The notes beneath the pieces are model-generated. The model saw only the letters and a program-made list of their open reading frames with translations. It was not told the origin of the DNA and did no database searches. A program made the position numbers and the translations under genes. From Gymnorhina tibicen (taxonomy: Eukaryota > Chordata > Aves > Passeriformes > Artamidae): 64,000 nucleotides of DNA. Of this stretch, positions 1-11,720 are shown in pieces (position 1 is the first letter of the stretch; each line of letters starts with the position of its first letter). Location: contig VXAZ01000373.1 of the NCBI GenBank assembly GCA_013399875.1, forward strand, positions 372,001 to 436,000, read 5' to 3'.

Positions 1-2291
1 CAAACCACAGGCACCAAAAACAAGTGGCACAATTCCTGCACTTCTCTACAAAATGATTCTGATTTGGCAGCATCACCTCCACTTTGTGTTCAATGATGTA
101 AATGGAGAGCTGGTAAAAATGCAAGACATGGTTGAATCAAGCTCCGGAAACACAGAAACTTTAGGATGCAAGTGTATAATCCCCAGCACAGACTACCATT
201 TTGCTCCTGGGAATGCTCCTGGGAGCATAGATGCTGCTACACACAAGTAAAGAGTTCTAAAATCTACTACAAGTGGTGTGTAAGCTATCTCAGGAAACGT
301 CTGCACTCCCCTGGCTTCAATAATTCTGCTTGCAATCACCAGAACTGTTCCTAGCCTTCACACAGCACAGATGCATTCCAGGGTAGGGCGAGGCAAATGG
401 TTATGAAGCTTACTCAGGTGTCATTTATTTCATGAAAGTTTGCTGGTTATTATAATCAAATGTCAATTGTCTGTAATTGTGGCATGCAATGGAAAATCCC
501 TACTTAGGACATGTTCTGCCACTTGCTGGTGAAGTACACTAACCCTCAACAATGAAGCAATACTGAAAAAATAGTTTTGACATGTAAGCAGGTCTAGGAG
601 TATAATTAACACATATTTATTTTGACTTTTTTTTTCTTATGGTTTTGCTGTAAGGAAACCATCCCATATTTTAAAAGAAAAGTTCTATGAAGAATCAAAG
701 AATTTTTCCTACTCAGTTCATTTACTAATCTAATTACTAATTAATAAAACTTTCTGCTTTAATGGCCTCTGTTTTGACTTATCTTCACAAACATAGATGA
801 ATTGTGCAGTGATCTTGCAATACACAAATGTATCAGTGGCTTGTAAGTAAGGATCAGAGTGTAGAGCATAACTTGAGCTCACCCAGATGCTGTTAGAAGA
901 CGTTCTCTGATAGGGAGCTTGCATTCAGAGCTTCAAAACTAAGTAATAACTACTTTTAAGGGGATTCTACTTGAGAAGAGAGGAGTAAAATTTGGTGTCA
1001 GAACTATGACTGACTATCAACACTGGGCTGCATGGGACAGGGAAGATCACTCAGTATTTTAGTTCTCTTTTTCTTTCTTTTGAATGAAGCAAACTCATTA
1101 ATTTTACACACGTGTAGTAACCGTATTATTCTGAGGAGTTACAAAAGTGTGGAAATGGCTTGACAATGCTAAAATTGATAAAGCTCTTAAAGAAAACTTT
1201 AAAAAATTTCCAGTACCAAACATCTTTTTAGCATTAGAGGCTGTAGAAAATAAAGGCACAATGACAGTTTGCATTTTGAAACTGAGGATGAAGAAATTCA
1301 TATCAGAATCCAACCTCTGGGTCAGCTTGCACATAGATGCAGTAGACTTGCCATCACTTGCAGATTGAAGTTGAGGCTGATTTACTTTCTGAAAAGATGG
1401 TACAGTTCAAACAGTCATGCTGGGCTTGATGCAGAAATCACATTGTGCGGTTTTATGGGTTGTTCTATGCATATGGAAAAATATTATCTGTATCTACCCC
1501 TAAAATCTTGGAATCTTGTGGAAAGAAAAGAAATTAATAGCATCTCAACAGTCAACTAATCAGGGTAGATTATAAGAAGATGTACTTGAAAAATTAAGAG
1601 GGGAGGGGAAAGGGAGGAATTTCCGCAAGGATTACATTAGCATTCCAAGTTGGTCTAATATTCCTCATTAGTGTTTGTATTCTCTGCTCTCTGTATTTTT
1701 TTTACAGCTGGCCTACTATAGTTGAAAATACGCACAAAGGAAATGTGCAAAGCTTCCTTGAGCCTGTGCCTGAAGAATTCTTACCATTCTGAAATTATCT
1801 ACACTGATTTAACTGGCACACTTATGATAAACACCCAGATTTCATGCAGGTTTTTTAGAAAAGCTGAATTAGGCTGATTTGCAGTAGTCACTCCAGCGAT
1901 CACATCAGCACTTTTAAACATATGCACTGTCCCTTCCTGTAATGAGAAGTGACATGAATATGAGACCCAGTGGGACTTCTAATTTTTTTCCAACCACTGA
2001 TTGCATGTATCACACATGTATACAGTGAAGAACAGAAATCATGGAACAAACCTAATTAAAGGTTTACTGAGAATAAAGGTCCACAACTCTTAAAGAAAGT
2101 GTATATGTGTATGCGCCTCTATAAAAATATAATTATACATGCTGGCCATTTTGAGAAACCACTTAATTTGCAAAATTATTTAATTCTGGGTATTCAGATC
2201 ATTAGCAAAAGAGGACTTATTATTGTGTTTATTGGCATAATAATACACTTTTTTATACTTGCTTGTGGAACTGTACAACAATAGTACAAAC
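1..2291. other. Non-coding stretch, nothing recognised
   Basis: AT-rich single-copy-looking sequence. Open frames on both strands are under 100 codons, overlap each other and match no family I recognise. A T-run lies near 629-638, and a pyrimidine run followed by ACAG near 1697-1708 resembles a splice acceptor, but no open frame with a donor follows it convincingly. No repeat family was identified. Confidence 0.6.
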
Positions 2292-2341
2292 ATTATTCTG
2301 AGGATTAATTATTCTGAGGATTAATTATTCTGAGGATTAAT
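2292..2341. repeat. 16-bp tandem repeat, three copies
   Basis: The 16-mer ATTATTCTGAGGATTA is repeated three times without a mismatch (2292-2307, 2308-2323, 2324-2339), and a fourth copy begins at 2340 and stops after one or two bases. Perfect identity points to recent slippage or duplication, so the copy number may vary between individuals. The unit length is not a multiple of three and the array lies in no supported gene. Confidence 0.95.
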
Positions 2342-3784
2342 GTTTTCACAGCTTGAACTAACATGATTTTAGCTATTATTGTATTACAGCTCTCCCCTTT
2401 ACCATCTGCATCTATTCACTTCTTTGGACTCCCGTGACTACGTTTTAAACAACCATGACCTTCGTTAAATTACTTGGTTAAGGCTGATTTAGGGGCACAA
2501 CTTTATTATTATTAATATGCACGCCGGTAGGAAAATTGGAGAAATGCTCTGCAAAACCAGCATTTTATTTAGTAGAGAGAAGAACAAAGTATTATGGTTT
2601 TGGCACAAATACGCAACTCTTCACTCATAGGATGGAGAATAATTGGTTAGCAGCTCTTCAAAAAAAGGATTGCTGAGTTATAAACTGCAAGCTGAACTTG
2701 AAATTACAGTGCTGGACCTGTGAGCAAGATTAAACATGGTCTGAAATTTTCGAGAAGACATTTCAAGAAAGCTTCTTATAATGATATACTTCATACACAA
2801 AGCAAAAAAGTGGTGGAAGTTCAGCACCTAACTGGCAAACCTGCAAATTATTTTCAGAGAGTATTAATGGCAGTGGTTAACAGTTGCTGCAAATATATAG
2901 GAATAAAATAACATGAGAACTCAACAGAATATACCCCTAAGTAAAGTTAGAGACGCTAAGTGACCATAAATGCAAGGTATACTACCAAACTTACAGGCAA
3001 AATATATTTTGCTACAAAATGGCCAGAGTTACATATCGGCTTGCACAGAACCGTAAGGATCAGGTCCCTGTTGGTGCCCTTGAAGGACAGACACCTCCCT
3101 CTCCAATCAGCTTTTGCAGTCTTGGCAAACAAAAAGAGCTCACTACAATCACACAACCTGCAGAGGAGAGGTGCAGAGCACAGCAGCTTCAGGGATTACA
3201 CAGAGCAGAAAGTATCATTCAGATGCAAATATTAATTTTGTGGCCTTATTCTCTTGAATGGTATGTGTCTCTATGCTTAAAATAAGTAATGTATTCCAAT
3301 TAATTTTTAATATAACATGAATAGTTGTATTTGATGTATTTTTTATGTAAAAAGAACTCAACAAAATTTAGAAAAAGATCGGTTGGCCCATGTTTAGACT
3401 GACAACCCAAATATCACATTCTCTCTCTGGATCCAAGCTCTCTCAAAATGTTCTCAGAATAGTTTTATTTGGTTTGATTTCTGTCCCACTCTCCTAAAGA
3501 AAAGCAAGTAAAACGGGATCTCACAATACACACTCACAGACACCAAGTCCAGTTGCAGTAAGTCAACATCCACCCCTTTGAAAATATCAGAAATGCCTGC
3601 AAATAGTTAACCAAAAAGTTACATAAAATGCCAGTATGCATAATTAAAAACTCTACTGAATGCTTGGCAAAACAGTGGCCATTTCTCACAAAAAAGCTAT
3701 AAATAGAAAGAATATTGAAGAAAAAAACAACTAAACCTACCCAGAAGGTCTCTTTAAATACCTAATTTTTATCTGAAGCTTTGT
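2342..3784. other. Non-coding stretch, nothing recognised
   Basis: AT-rich sequence with only short overlapping frames (up to about 90 codons near 2960-3285, open in two plus-strand frames and one minus-strand frame at once, which argues against coding). No repeat, RNA gene or regulatory site could be supported. Confidence 0.55.
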
Positions 3785-3870
3785 TTATTTGAAACAGTAG
3801 GATACAAAAGATACCTCACAAAGCTGATTAAACTTCACCGAGGTCACACACCCAGCTGAAGGGGTATTTT
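3785..3870 (+). mobile_element. Possible ancient L2/MIR-type fragment
   Basis: The stretch containing AAAGCTGATTAAACTTCACC followed by GAGGTCACACACCCAGCTGA recalls the segment shared by L2 and MIR elements, where a TTAA(G)TAACTTGCCC-like string precedes AGGTCACACAGCTAG. The match is gapped and comes from memory of the consensus. Such elements are far older than birds, so strong decay is expected. A chance resemblance is possible. Confidence 0.4.
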
Positions 3871-6084
3871 ATTTTACCTCCCAGATCAGTTCTCGTGAAT
3901 ATTACTTTACAATAACAACCCTGGAAATGACCTAGGAGCCAAAGAACCCTGCAGCAAGAATGGAAAGGGTAATATCCTCTCCAAGTAGACCCAAGGATCC
4001 TTTGGTGAGTTGCCAGTTCTCCGGTGGAAAGTACCCACATTTTTTCTGGATTGGCCTGCATCTCCAACCCCTTCTCTCTTCCTACCCTCTGGCTCAGCAA
4101 ACCACTTTCTCCCCAGTCCTCCCTCCACAATACCGCCTGTGCCAACACAACTTCAGAGCCTCCTGGGGGAGAGTTTTGGCTGTGCTCTCGGAGGCTCAGT
4201 GCTGAGACACGGAGAAAGCAGCTCAGGAGCAACTTCTTGGGGAGTGACTGCCTTGCTCAGCGCTACCAGGGCACCTTAAGTTCTGCACTGAAGGGGAAAA
4301 TTGTCTTCTGGGTGGGAACAGTGAAGAGTTGGTACCCTGTTCCCAGCCCTCAAGCTCTGTGATGGCTGACCATTCAAGGCCATTCCTGATGGACCAGATG
4401 GCGAGGGACCCATGCAGGTGTTTGGTTTCACCATTAAAAGAGCCCTGTACAAACCAATGTGACTTTTTCCTCACAGCATGCTCTTGCATGCCTCCTGAAT
4501 GCTGCTAAGGACACTGCAGGACTGGATCCTAAGAGAGTGAATGCAATTTATGACCTAGCAGAGGAAATAATCTGTGTGTTACATGTATTGCTGGCACTAG
4601 CCTGGAAAGAACAGGAAATAGAGAAGACTCACTTAACAAGACAGTGAGAGCACTGGAAGCTACAAAAGTCTGAAAGAAAAATGGCAAGCATCAACAGTAA
4701 TAGTGAGCTTGAAGTGAGAGGACAACAAACTACATGTGCATTTGTGATGCATTGTGGCCCAAAAAAAAAAAAAAATCCAGTACAGTTTTATGGTGTGCAT
4801 ACCAAAATAGCACTGCCCAGAACAGCCACGAAATAGTATGGGCAAAAGGAGACTGAGTAAAGCATTTATCTGGGAACTGCTGCCTTGTGAACAAACAGGG
4901 AGAAGTTAAAAGAAGCCAAACTTTTATGGGTTTGCCTGACACAGAGTTCAAAATGACTGAATCCAAAGTCTAATACTGGGACCTGCCTAGCTCCAGATTT
5001 GATCAAAATTCATATTATGTGTGCTTGCTTTCAAGTGCCCCTCTGATCTCACTGAGATTTATCCTATAGTTGAGGTCAAACGTACATTGTTGTGCTGTAC
5101 TAGGACAGGGCCTGGGACACCAAAAAAGACATGGAAGTTTCCTGAAGAATACAAATGAAACCTTTACTGTGACTTAAGAAATTGTTTCCACCCCCTGGAT
5201 TTCTTTTCCAATGCCTCAAGCTAAATTAAAAGCAGAAAGCAGACAATTTTTCAGCAGCTCTTTCAGCACATTATAATTAGAGCTCATTTCATCATCCTTT
5301 AGTCAAATAAATGCTGATTTGAGCTGCAGCATCAACAACTGCAATGAACTGAAGTTATATAGAAATCCTGATGCACTTTGCTTCGAGCTAAAGTTGTGTA
5401 TATTCCTGTGACCAGGGCCAGCGCTGTGACCTCAGGGTCCAGACTGTCACTCCAGCATCTGCCATGTCTGCTGGCAGGGTCACCACGATGCCCACAAGTT
5501 TTTGTTATTAACATGCTCACACACACTTCTGTACCAAGTAAGTCCCATTTAAGTCTCTTGAGTGATGGTTAATTAATTATAGTAACTCCTGCTTAACTCT
5601 TTTTTTAACTTATTTTGATACTCTCTAATAATGCTGGCATAGTAAGCTATTAAATGTAGCTTATGTATTAAATGTATAAATTGTATTTCCAATTTGCTGA
5701 CACAGCATGCAACCTAGAGATACCAAGATCAGAGCTAAAAACATTTCCCAACTTTTAGGTCCCTCCATACTGTATGTTTTTAGAATAAACTTGGACAGAC
5801 AAACCCTTGCTGCCACTGTGTAGAGAATTACTATTGCACTGAGGAACATGTTGGTGCAATTGCTAGCTTGATAGACCGTTTACGTCAAACCTGATCCTGT
5901 AAAGGGTTTCTACAACAAACTCCTCCTGAATACCTTGGAAGTTCACATAAAGGACTCCTGCAGGATTTCAGGATTTGAGCTTTTACTGATTTTCCCTCTT
6001 TTAAATACCTCTGTGTCTATGTTGGAAACAAAACAAAACCATATGAGATAAGATGAGAACAACAGCAAAAAAAGTGAAAGGTGG
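3871..6084. other. Non-coding stretch with a poly-A run
   Basis: A run of 15 A lies at 4761-4775. Frames at 3828-4362 are open in several registers on both strands over a more GC-rich patch and look like composition effects. A 62-codon frame at 4459-4647 is preceded by a pyrimidine tract and CACAG (about 4466-4478), which resembles an acceptor, but the peptide is not recognisable and no donor confirms an exon. Nothing else is supported. Confidence 0.5.
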
Positions 6085-6405
6085 AATTTGATGGCCCCTA
6101 TAGACCTGTAAGTCTGACTGCTGTTGTATGCAAACATATGGAAGCAGATAGAAAATAGCATAAAATACAGCTTGGGTTGATTAAAATGGGGTCACGACTT
6201 TCAATCTTTCTCTCAGAACTGATTTTCTTGGAAATGTGGCAGATTATGTCAAGTCCAGTAAGACGTCTGATATAGTGGCATACAGGAGCTTGCTGTTTTA
6301 AACTAGAGAAAATGGGGATTAGCAGAATTATAAGGCAGGCAATGAGACATGGGGGATATAGGAGTATCCAGTGCTGAAAGGGAATATTGACAGAACTCAA
6401 TAACA
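6085..6405 (+). pseudogene. Fossil CR1/L2-clade reverse-transcriptase fragment
   Basis: Plus-strand translation gives YRPVSLTAVVCKHME at 6099-6143, the conserved start of the reverse-transcriptase domain in CR1/L2/Jockey-clade non-LTR retrotransposons. In another frame 6257-6298 gives SKTSDIVAYRSLLF, and in the third frame 6300-6374 continues KLEKMGISRIIRQ, together resembling the family's DFSKAFDxVxHxxLLxKLEKxGI block. The pieces are in the right order and strand but in three frames, with stops at 6153 and near 6375, so this is a long-dead copy. The catalytic YADD-containing region is not visible. The spacing between the first two blocks is compressed by an internal deletion. A CR1 3' tail on the same strand follows about 215 bp downstream; whether both belong to one insertion is uncertain, since the tail looks better preserved. 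Confidence 0.7.
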
Positions 6406-6619
6406 TTAAGAAAATTGGAGAGGCTGTAAGAGCCTTGATAACTGGAATAAAAATAGTGAGAATAATATCTAGTGGTTCAAAGCAGAAGAATCTCCACTTG
6501 GCAGGTGACAAGTATTTCTGCTGCAAGGAGATTTAGTTGAGTTTGCACCTACACTGGGATGCAGGGGATTTGCTTGGAGCATCCCATCATCTGTTGCTTC
6601 CTTCTGGCCTGTGCACCTA

Positions 6620-6893
6620 GATTTTTCCACGGGGTAATGGCTGTAAACTGGAAAAGGGTAGGTTTAGATTAGATTTTAGGCAGAAATGATTTACAAGGAA
6701 GGTGGTGAGGCACAGGAACATGTTGCCCAGAAAAGTTGTGAGTGCCCCATCCTTGGCAGTGTTCAAGGCCAGCTTAGATGGGGACTTTAGCAACCTGGTC
6801 CAGTGAAAGCCATCCCTGGTCATAGCGGGGGGGCTGGAACTAGATGATTTTTAAGGTCCTTTCCAACTCAAACCATTCTGTGATTCTATGATT
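6620..6893 (+). mobile_element. CR1 LINE, 3'-terminal fragment
   Basis: This is a typical 5'-truncated avian CR1 copy. The hallmarks are a GGAAAAGGGTAGGTTTAGATT-like string, then GTGAGGCACAGGAACATGTTGCCCAGA, the GTTCAAGGCCAGCTTAGATGG segment, CTGGAACTAGATGATTTTTAAGGTCC, TTTCCAACTC, and the terminal octamers ATTCTGTG-ATTCTATG-ATT at 6875-6893. CR1 lacks a poly-A tail and ends in such octamers. The 3' boundary is exact to within a few bases; the 5' boundary is approximate. The minus-strand open frames across it are antisense shadows of the repeat. Confidence 0.92.
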
Positions 6894-9800
6894 TCCACCC
6901 CAAAGAAACCAGTTGAAGGTACTGAAGGTGTGAAAGGATGGATATAAAGGTAGAATGTTGAGAAGTACTCCTTTTGCCTCCCTTTATATTTACGTATGCA
7001 GAATGTCAGTGAGCTGCCAGCATGAATGACCACATGTTCCACTGTTGCAATATGAACACAAACTTTCTGGTCAGTCTGCTCCAAAACCATAGCCTTCACA
7101 GTAATTTGGATTTTCAATTCCAGCTTGAAATAACATACGTGAAAGTGTGTTGTTCCAGACATCAAAGTTAATCGGAAGCATCCTGGATTTTCAACTGTAC
7201 GTTGTAAGGAATGGTCTTGGTGCAAGTTCCAAAAAGCTGCTGCAGCAATCCAACAGGGCACCATGCTCCAGAGAGACTCCATCTGGCTCCCTGCAAACTG
7301 CTTTTTGGGGTTCACATGCATTTCCATGGACTTTTACGGGCCCTCTCTGACACTGAACTTCAGCTTTCAGGATTCTCTACGTAAGTGGCTGTTGCGTGAG
7401 CGAAGCGATCACTGGAGCTGCCAGGCAGGTTACCTGTGCATACAGCTGTGAGGTGTTGTGCAAGTACCGCTGGCACAGGTATTTGCCTATGCAAATGTAG
7501 ACACTTTATAGGGTTCATCTAAACACAGACAGCTCTAACAGTTTGTCAAGTCCTAGAAAAGCTGTACAGGTTGGTGCAGTGCAACCCTTGATGGGAACAG
7601 GATTATTCCTTTCCAACCACTCGATGGAACAACTACGTCTTCAGTTAATATAGCTTCATACAACAAGAAAGAAAGCCCATATAAACTAAGAGAAGATGTG
7701 AGTCTGCATAAAATTTCCTCATCTAGTTCTTCCCAAGCTAATCTCTGATAGGTATCTACACATTGGCCACATGCCAGAATGGGCTACATTGTGAAAGACA
7801 TGCATACTTTACGTACATTGCTTTGCTACATTGCTATGTATGGAAAACAAGTTTCGTGCCCTGACTGCTAGAGTCCAGAAAACGACATTTTCTTTTTCCT
7901 AAAAGATCATGAAACTCAAGAAAAGGTATCCTCTTTCACAATGTGGGGAACAAAAAACCTCAGCAAGTTTCTGAATTAGTAAGCCGAAGGGAAGGGGAGG
8001 AAGGGAAGTGCAAAACATGATCGCCCCCAGTTCAAAATACTTGTATTTCCTCATTTCAGTTTCATTTTTTTGTTTTGTTGTTGGTTTAGGTAGAAGAGAG
8101 ATAAATTTAAATTCATAATTACACTTTTTCCTGAAAATGTTCTAAGGAGTCATTTTAACAAGATCAGAAATTTCCCAAAACGTTCTTTGAGTAAGAAATC
8201 AAATCTGAAGATTTCACAAAAGTTACACTAGTTTTGACAAACAAGAACTCGTCTGTCCCACAGAGAAGAGGCTGTCACAGTTTGTCATCCCAAGGAAAAG
8301 GCAGTTTCTTGAAGAAATTCCAGCCCACATTATCAATTATGCAAGTCCTGTGCTTTTGCAATGTCCATCTCAGTAGACTGCATCTAGGTGGAGAGTAACT
8401 CCTGAAATGTAATCTTCACCTAACGATTTTGTCTCCATAGGAAACTATATCCAAAACTACACGTGTAAACATCACTTCAGTCTATTAACAGAATCTGAAA
8501 CATTTCATTGGATAAATTGAATAAATTGCTGTCATTATCTTTTTGCCTGAAACCTTCTTCTAAAAACAAAGTGAAATTACTGAACAAAACACATTCAATT
8601 ACAATTTTTTTCTCTCCTAATCTGTCTCTCCATGACTAAGCTAACACTTGCCTACAAAGGTTAGCCTTGGGCTCTGTTGTACAGTCACCTTTTCTGTGTT
8701 TCAACATGCTGAGAACTATTTTAAACTGGAAAAAAATATATTGAGCCAGAAGAAGTTACTAGGGTTACTGTTTCTTGACTACTGTTGATATGAAAAGAAG
8801 ATTTAGGTATTTGTTTGGGTAAAACTATTCAGAGTAACAGACAGAGGAAGCTGTGGATGAGACTATCTAATTCTTCCTCTATATAAGAGCATGTTAGACT
8901 TTATTACTGGTGTACTGAACTTACTGTCAGTGGCACAGAGGTAGCTAATAATTCCAACCAAAGTGCAAAGGAAAGGTAAACCAAGCATGCTAGAAACAAT
9001 TGGTAGTAGGACTGCACATAGAATAAAACACTATTCTCAGAAAACTGATGTGTCAAAAAAATCTAGCTGATGGTCAGCACCAGAAATGCTTTTTCAAAAA
9101 TCAGAACTACAAAAGAACTTCTGGGTGTCCATGGCCTTCTCATTAATTTTCCATGTCAGCCTTTTTTTTCTGCAGTCCTTTCTCTTATATCCTTTAATTC
9201 CTTTCAGTCTCTTGCTCCTTCCTAGTCTTTGGCCTAATACATTTTGTTCTCTGACCTGAATTCCTAGATAGACCCTTTCTTTTTGTTTGTTCTTACCTTT
9301 CCATGCCCTTTACATGTGATGTTTTTTTTCTTTAAAAAAATTAATGATTCTGGTTATTTATGAACCCTAGAGTACCAAGATTTCTTGAAATTGTGGTTGG
9401 GCAGTACCTGACGCTTCTCTAGCAGGATACTGTTCTGAAGACTGAGAACTCAACATCATTTGAGTATTAATTAGTTATATTGTTTTATGGCTATTTAGGA
9501 CTGTTTTCTGATGAAAAGCAGAAAGGGTTAGGTTGCATGGTCAAAACTATTAAATTACATGAACTAGATGCTTCACCTCATGGCAGCTGGCTATAACGCG
9601 ATGTCCTCAGCAAAAGCTCCAGGTCATGAATTCACTGAAATTAGACACTGACCATTGCTTTTGAATGCTTTCCAATTATCTGTGATAGTTTGGGACTACC
9701 TCTCTTAATAAATTTAGTGGCCTGATGGACTGAAGCTAGAAATGCAAAAGCTTTCCTGGGCAGACACAAAGCATCACTGTGTACAATGAAACAGCAGCTT

Positions 9801-10489
9801 GCAAAAGTGTCTTTGATCCAGGAGTTTAGGTCAAACTGTAGTGGAGGGGCTTATATCATGTTAAGGAACACATAGCACAAGAAGATCAAGGCAGGTCTGG
9901 ATTGCCATGTTTTCTCTTTACCAGAATCGAGTGATGGAATTGTAATCCTCTTTAGGAGCCAAAAACACAGCCCTGAACCACTTCTGCCACTCATAGTTGG
10001 CAACTTCAATCTGTTTTTATCTTCAGAGATATCTATCCTAGAGAGCAGCATCTCGCATGAATTCCCATTAACACAAACACAGAAACTTTTGAATTATGGA
10101 TACCTAAAATTATGGATCCTTAAATAAATAGTGACCCCTTAAAAGCAGTGAGCCAGACTAATATACTTAATTGAATCAGGAGTTATTAATCCACAATTCT
10201 TGGTGTTTTATTTCTTTCTGTTAACTATTTGCAGCCTTTTCTGAACAGTGCTGGGTATTTTTTTTCTCCATTTGAAGAAACTCCTATAGCAGTGTTACAA
10301 TAAGCTTCTCCCATTCTTCACATCTTCCATAATTTTTAGCTAACCCTGTGCTGGTTGCTGCTTCTTGTGCTGTTTTACTAGGACTAAATATTTGAAGTTT
10401 TGGTCATCATGCTTATGGCACCTTTTGTTAGTACAGAACAGAGAATCACACAGAAATGAAAATCAGATGTGGACCTTCCCTTTTCCAGC
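6894..10489. other. Non-coding stretch, nothing recognised
   Basis: AT-rich sequence. A minus-strand open frame of 158 codons (6851-7327) starts in unique sequence and runs into the CR1 tail; its peptide is unrecognised. A GTAAGT word at 7381 resembles a splice donor, but no exon can be built on it. A T/G tract lies at 8064-8090. From 7500 to 10460 no frame above about 70 codons, repeat family or RNA gene was seen. Confidence 0.55.
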
Positions 10490-11143
10490 ATGCTTCATGC
10501 ATACATACTGACACCCATGAATTTTATGCCTTTAACAGCAGGAGTAGGAAACCACTCTCCATCTGTATTTGATCCAAACTATTACAAAGATCACACAGTA
10601 GAAAAGATTGTATGTAGCCTGGGTCAATGCTGGTTTTGTGTTCACCTTGTGCATGCCATATCCACCACAGATGTAATGCATACTTGGTTAACTTTACTGT
10701 GTCTTGCAGAAACCCTGCCCTTGAAGTTGTGTGTTGGAAGGCCTACAGGTCTGAGAATGTGTTTTACGCTAAAAGGACAGCATGAGTGTCCAAGCCAGGC
10801 AGAAAGAAAAAATTGCTACAACTGGCTCTTTAGCGGCCTGGCACAACATAAATGTTCCAAAGGACACGATGCAGGTCCAGCTCACAGCTGTACATCCCTG
10901 CCCTCTGCAGCGTGGCTGCTGGCTGCTGCAGACAAACAAGGCGGCCTTTGCTACTCAGGAGAGCAGTTGCATTTTGACAGCAGGACACAGCGTGCTTACA
11001 CATATCCTACAGGATATATCCCCTTGCAGGCCAGGAAAACCATTGCACAACTAACCATGCTTTGCCTAGAAAAGTGCTCGTCTCCAGTCCATGCATCCAC
11101 TTTTAGAAAGCCAACAAATGCCAACATCTCAAGGAAAGAGTGA
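10490..11143 (+). other. Longest open reading frame, unknown, doubtful
   Basis: An ATG at 10490 opens about 217 codons ending at TGA 11141-11143; the frame is also open upstream through a GTG at 10469. The peptide is rich in Cys and His and in small polar residues, with no signal peptide, membrane segment or known domain that I can see. The Cys/His content may simply reflect the TG and CA richness of CpG-depleted DNA. A second plus-strand frame (10782-11054) is open across the same stretch, which weakens a coding reading. In AT-rich DNA a frame this long is uncommon by chance but not decisive. It could be chance, an unspliced piece of a non-coding transcript, or a lineage-specific exon. Confidence 0.15.
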
Positions 11144-11627
11144 AGTGGTGTTTTTGCAGAGGATTAGGGATGATGACCAAGCAGTCAGTAGGACTGAAAT
11201 ATTTGCACATGCTCAGGACCACTCCACAGAGGCAAGCACATCTTCATATTTTATCACGTGGGCGTCAGTATGGAAATTCTCCTGGTTTTGTCAATCACAG
11301 CTCCATAATGAGCACAGGAGAGGATGAATATGCCAAATATTCTGGCCACATTCATACTGGTCTTGCTAGCTCTGGCCAGTACAGAACTACACTAAGATGT
11401 CCTATATTTATGTGTATATGGACTGAGCAATGTGGTGGTAACAAGAGCTGACAAAACATCCTTACTCCAGTCCAGTTCATCAGCCCTCTCTCTCTGCATC
11501 TGGCTCTCTGTGTGGCTCTCTGGAGAGCAAGATCTTCCTTTATTTTTGGCAAATAGTTTTATAATAATATTTCAGTAATTAAGGACAGAATTCAATTAAT
11601 AGCTGGAGAAGGCATTTTAATTTATTC
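11144..11627. other. Non-coding stretch with CT-rich patch
   Basis: Short overlapping frames only. A CTCTCTCTCT-like imperfect pyrimidine patch lies at about 11487-11522. No other feature was recognised. Confidence 0.5.
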
Positions 11628-11720
11628 AGTCTGCTCTTAAATGTCAGCAATGACTGCACATTTGAAGTTCTGTTGGGCAACTGATTCCATAACCCCCAGT
11701 GATAATTAACCTGCAATCAG
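11628..11720 (-). mobile_element. Possible decayed CR1/L3 fragment
   Basis: Read on the plus strand, CTGCTCTTAAATGTCAGCAA, then TGGGCAACTGATTCCATAAC and AGTGATAATTAAC follow the order of the reverse-complement consensus of old CR1/L3 3' regions (CTGCTCTTAAAAATCTCCA, then TAGGCAATTTATTCCAGTGC, then TTAAC). Gaps and substitutions are many, consistent with great age. Assignment is from memory and could be chance. Confidence 0.35.

Noticed and set aside
3828..4362. Several overlapping frames of 73-134 codons on both strands
   Set aside because: Five frames open at once over the same patch reflects local composition. No peptide is recognisable and no start or splice context singles one out.
4459..4647. 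Possible exon after an acceptor-like CACAG
   Set aside because: The peptide is unrecognised, there is no convincing donor, and single acceptor-like tracts are frequent by chance.
5038..5115. Resemblance to an archosaur repeat near GATCTCACTGAGATTTATCC
   Set aside because: Only a few words fit and they are not in a consistent order.
6098..6526. 142-codon minus-strand open frame with hydrophobic stretches
   Set aside because: It is antisense to the CR1 reverse-transcriptase fossil read from the plus strand, so it is a shadow and not a gene.
6617..6823. 68-codon minus-strand open frame
   Set aside because: It is the antisense of the CR1 3' tail.
6851..7327. 158-codon minus-strand frame
   Set aside because: Its 3' end lies in the CR1 tail and the remainder shows no recognisable domain.
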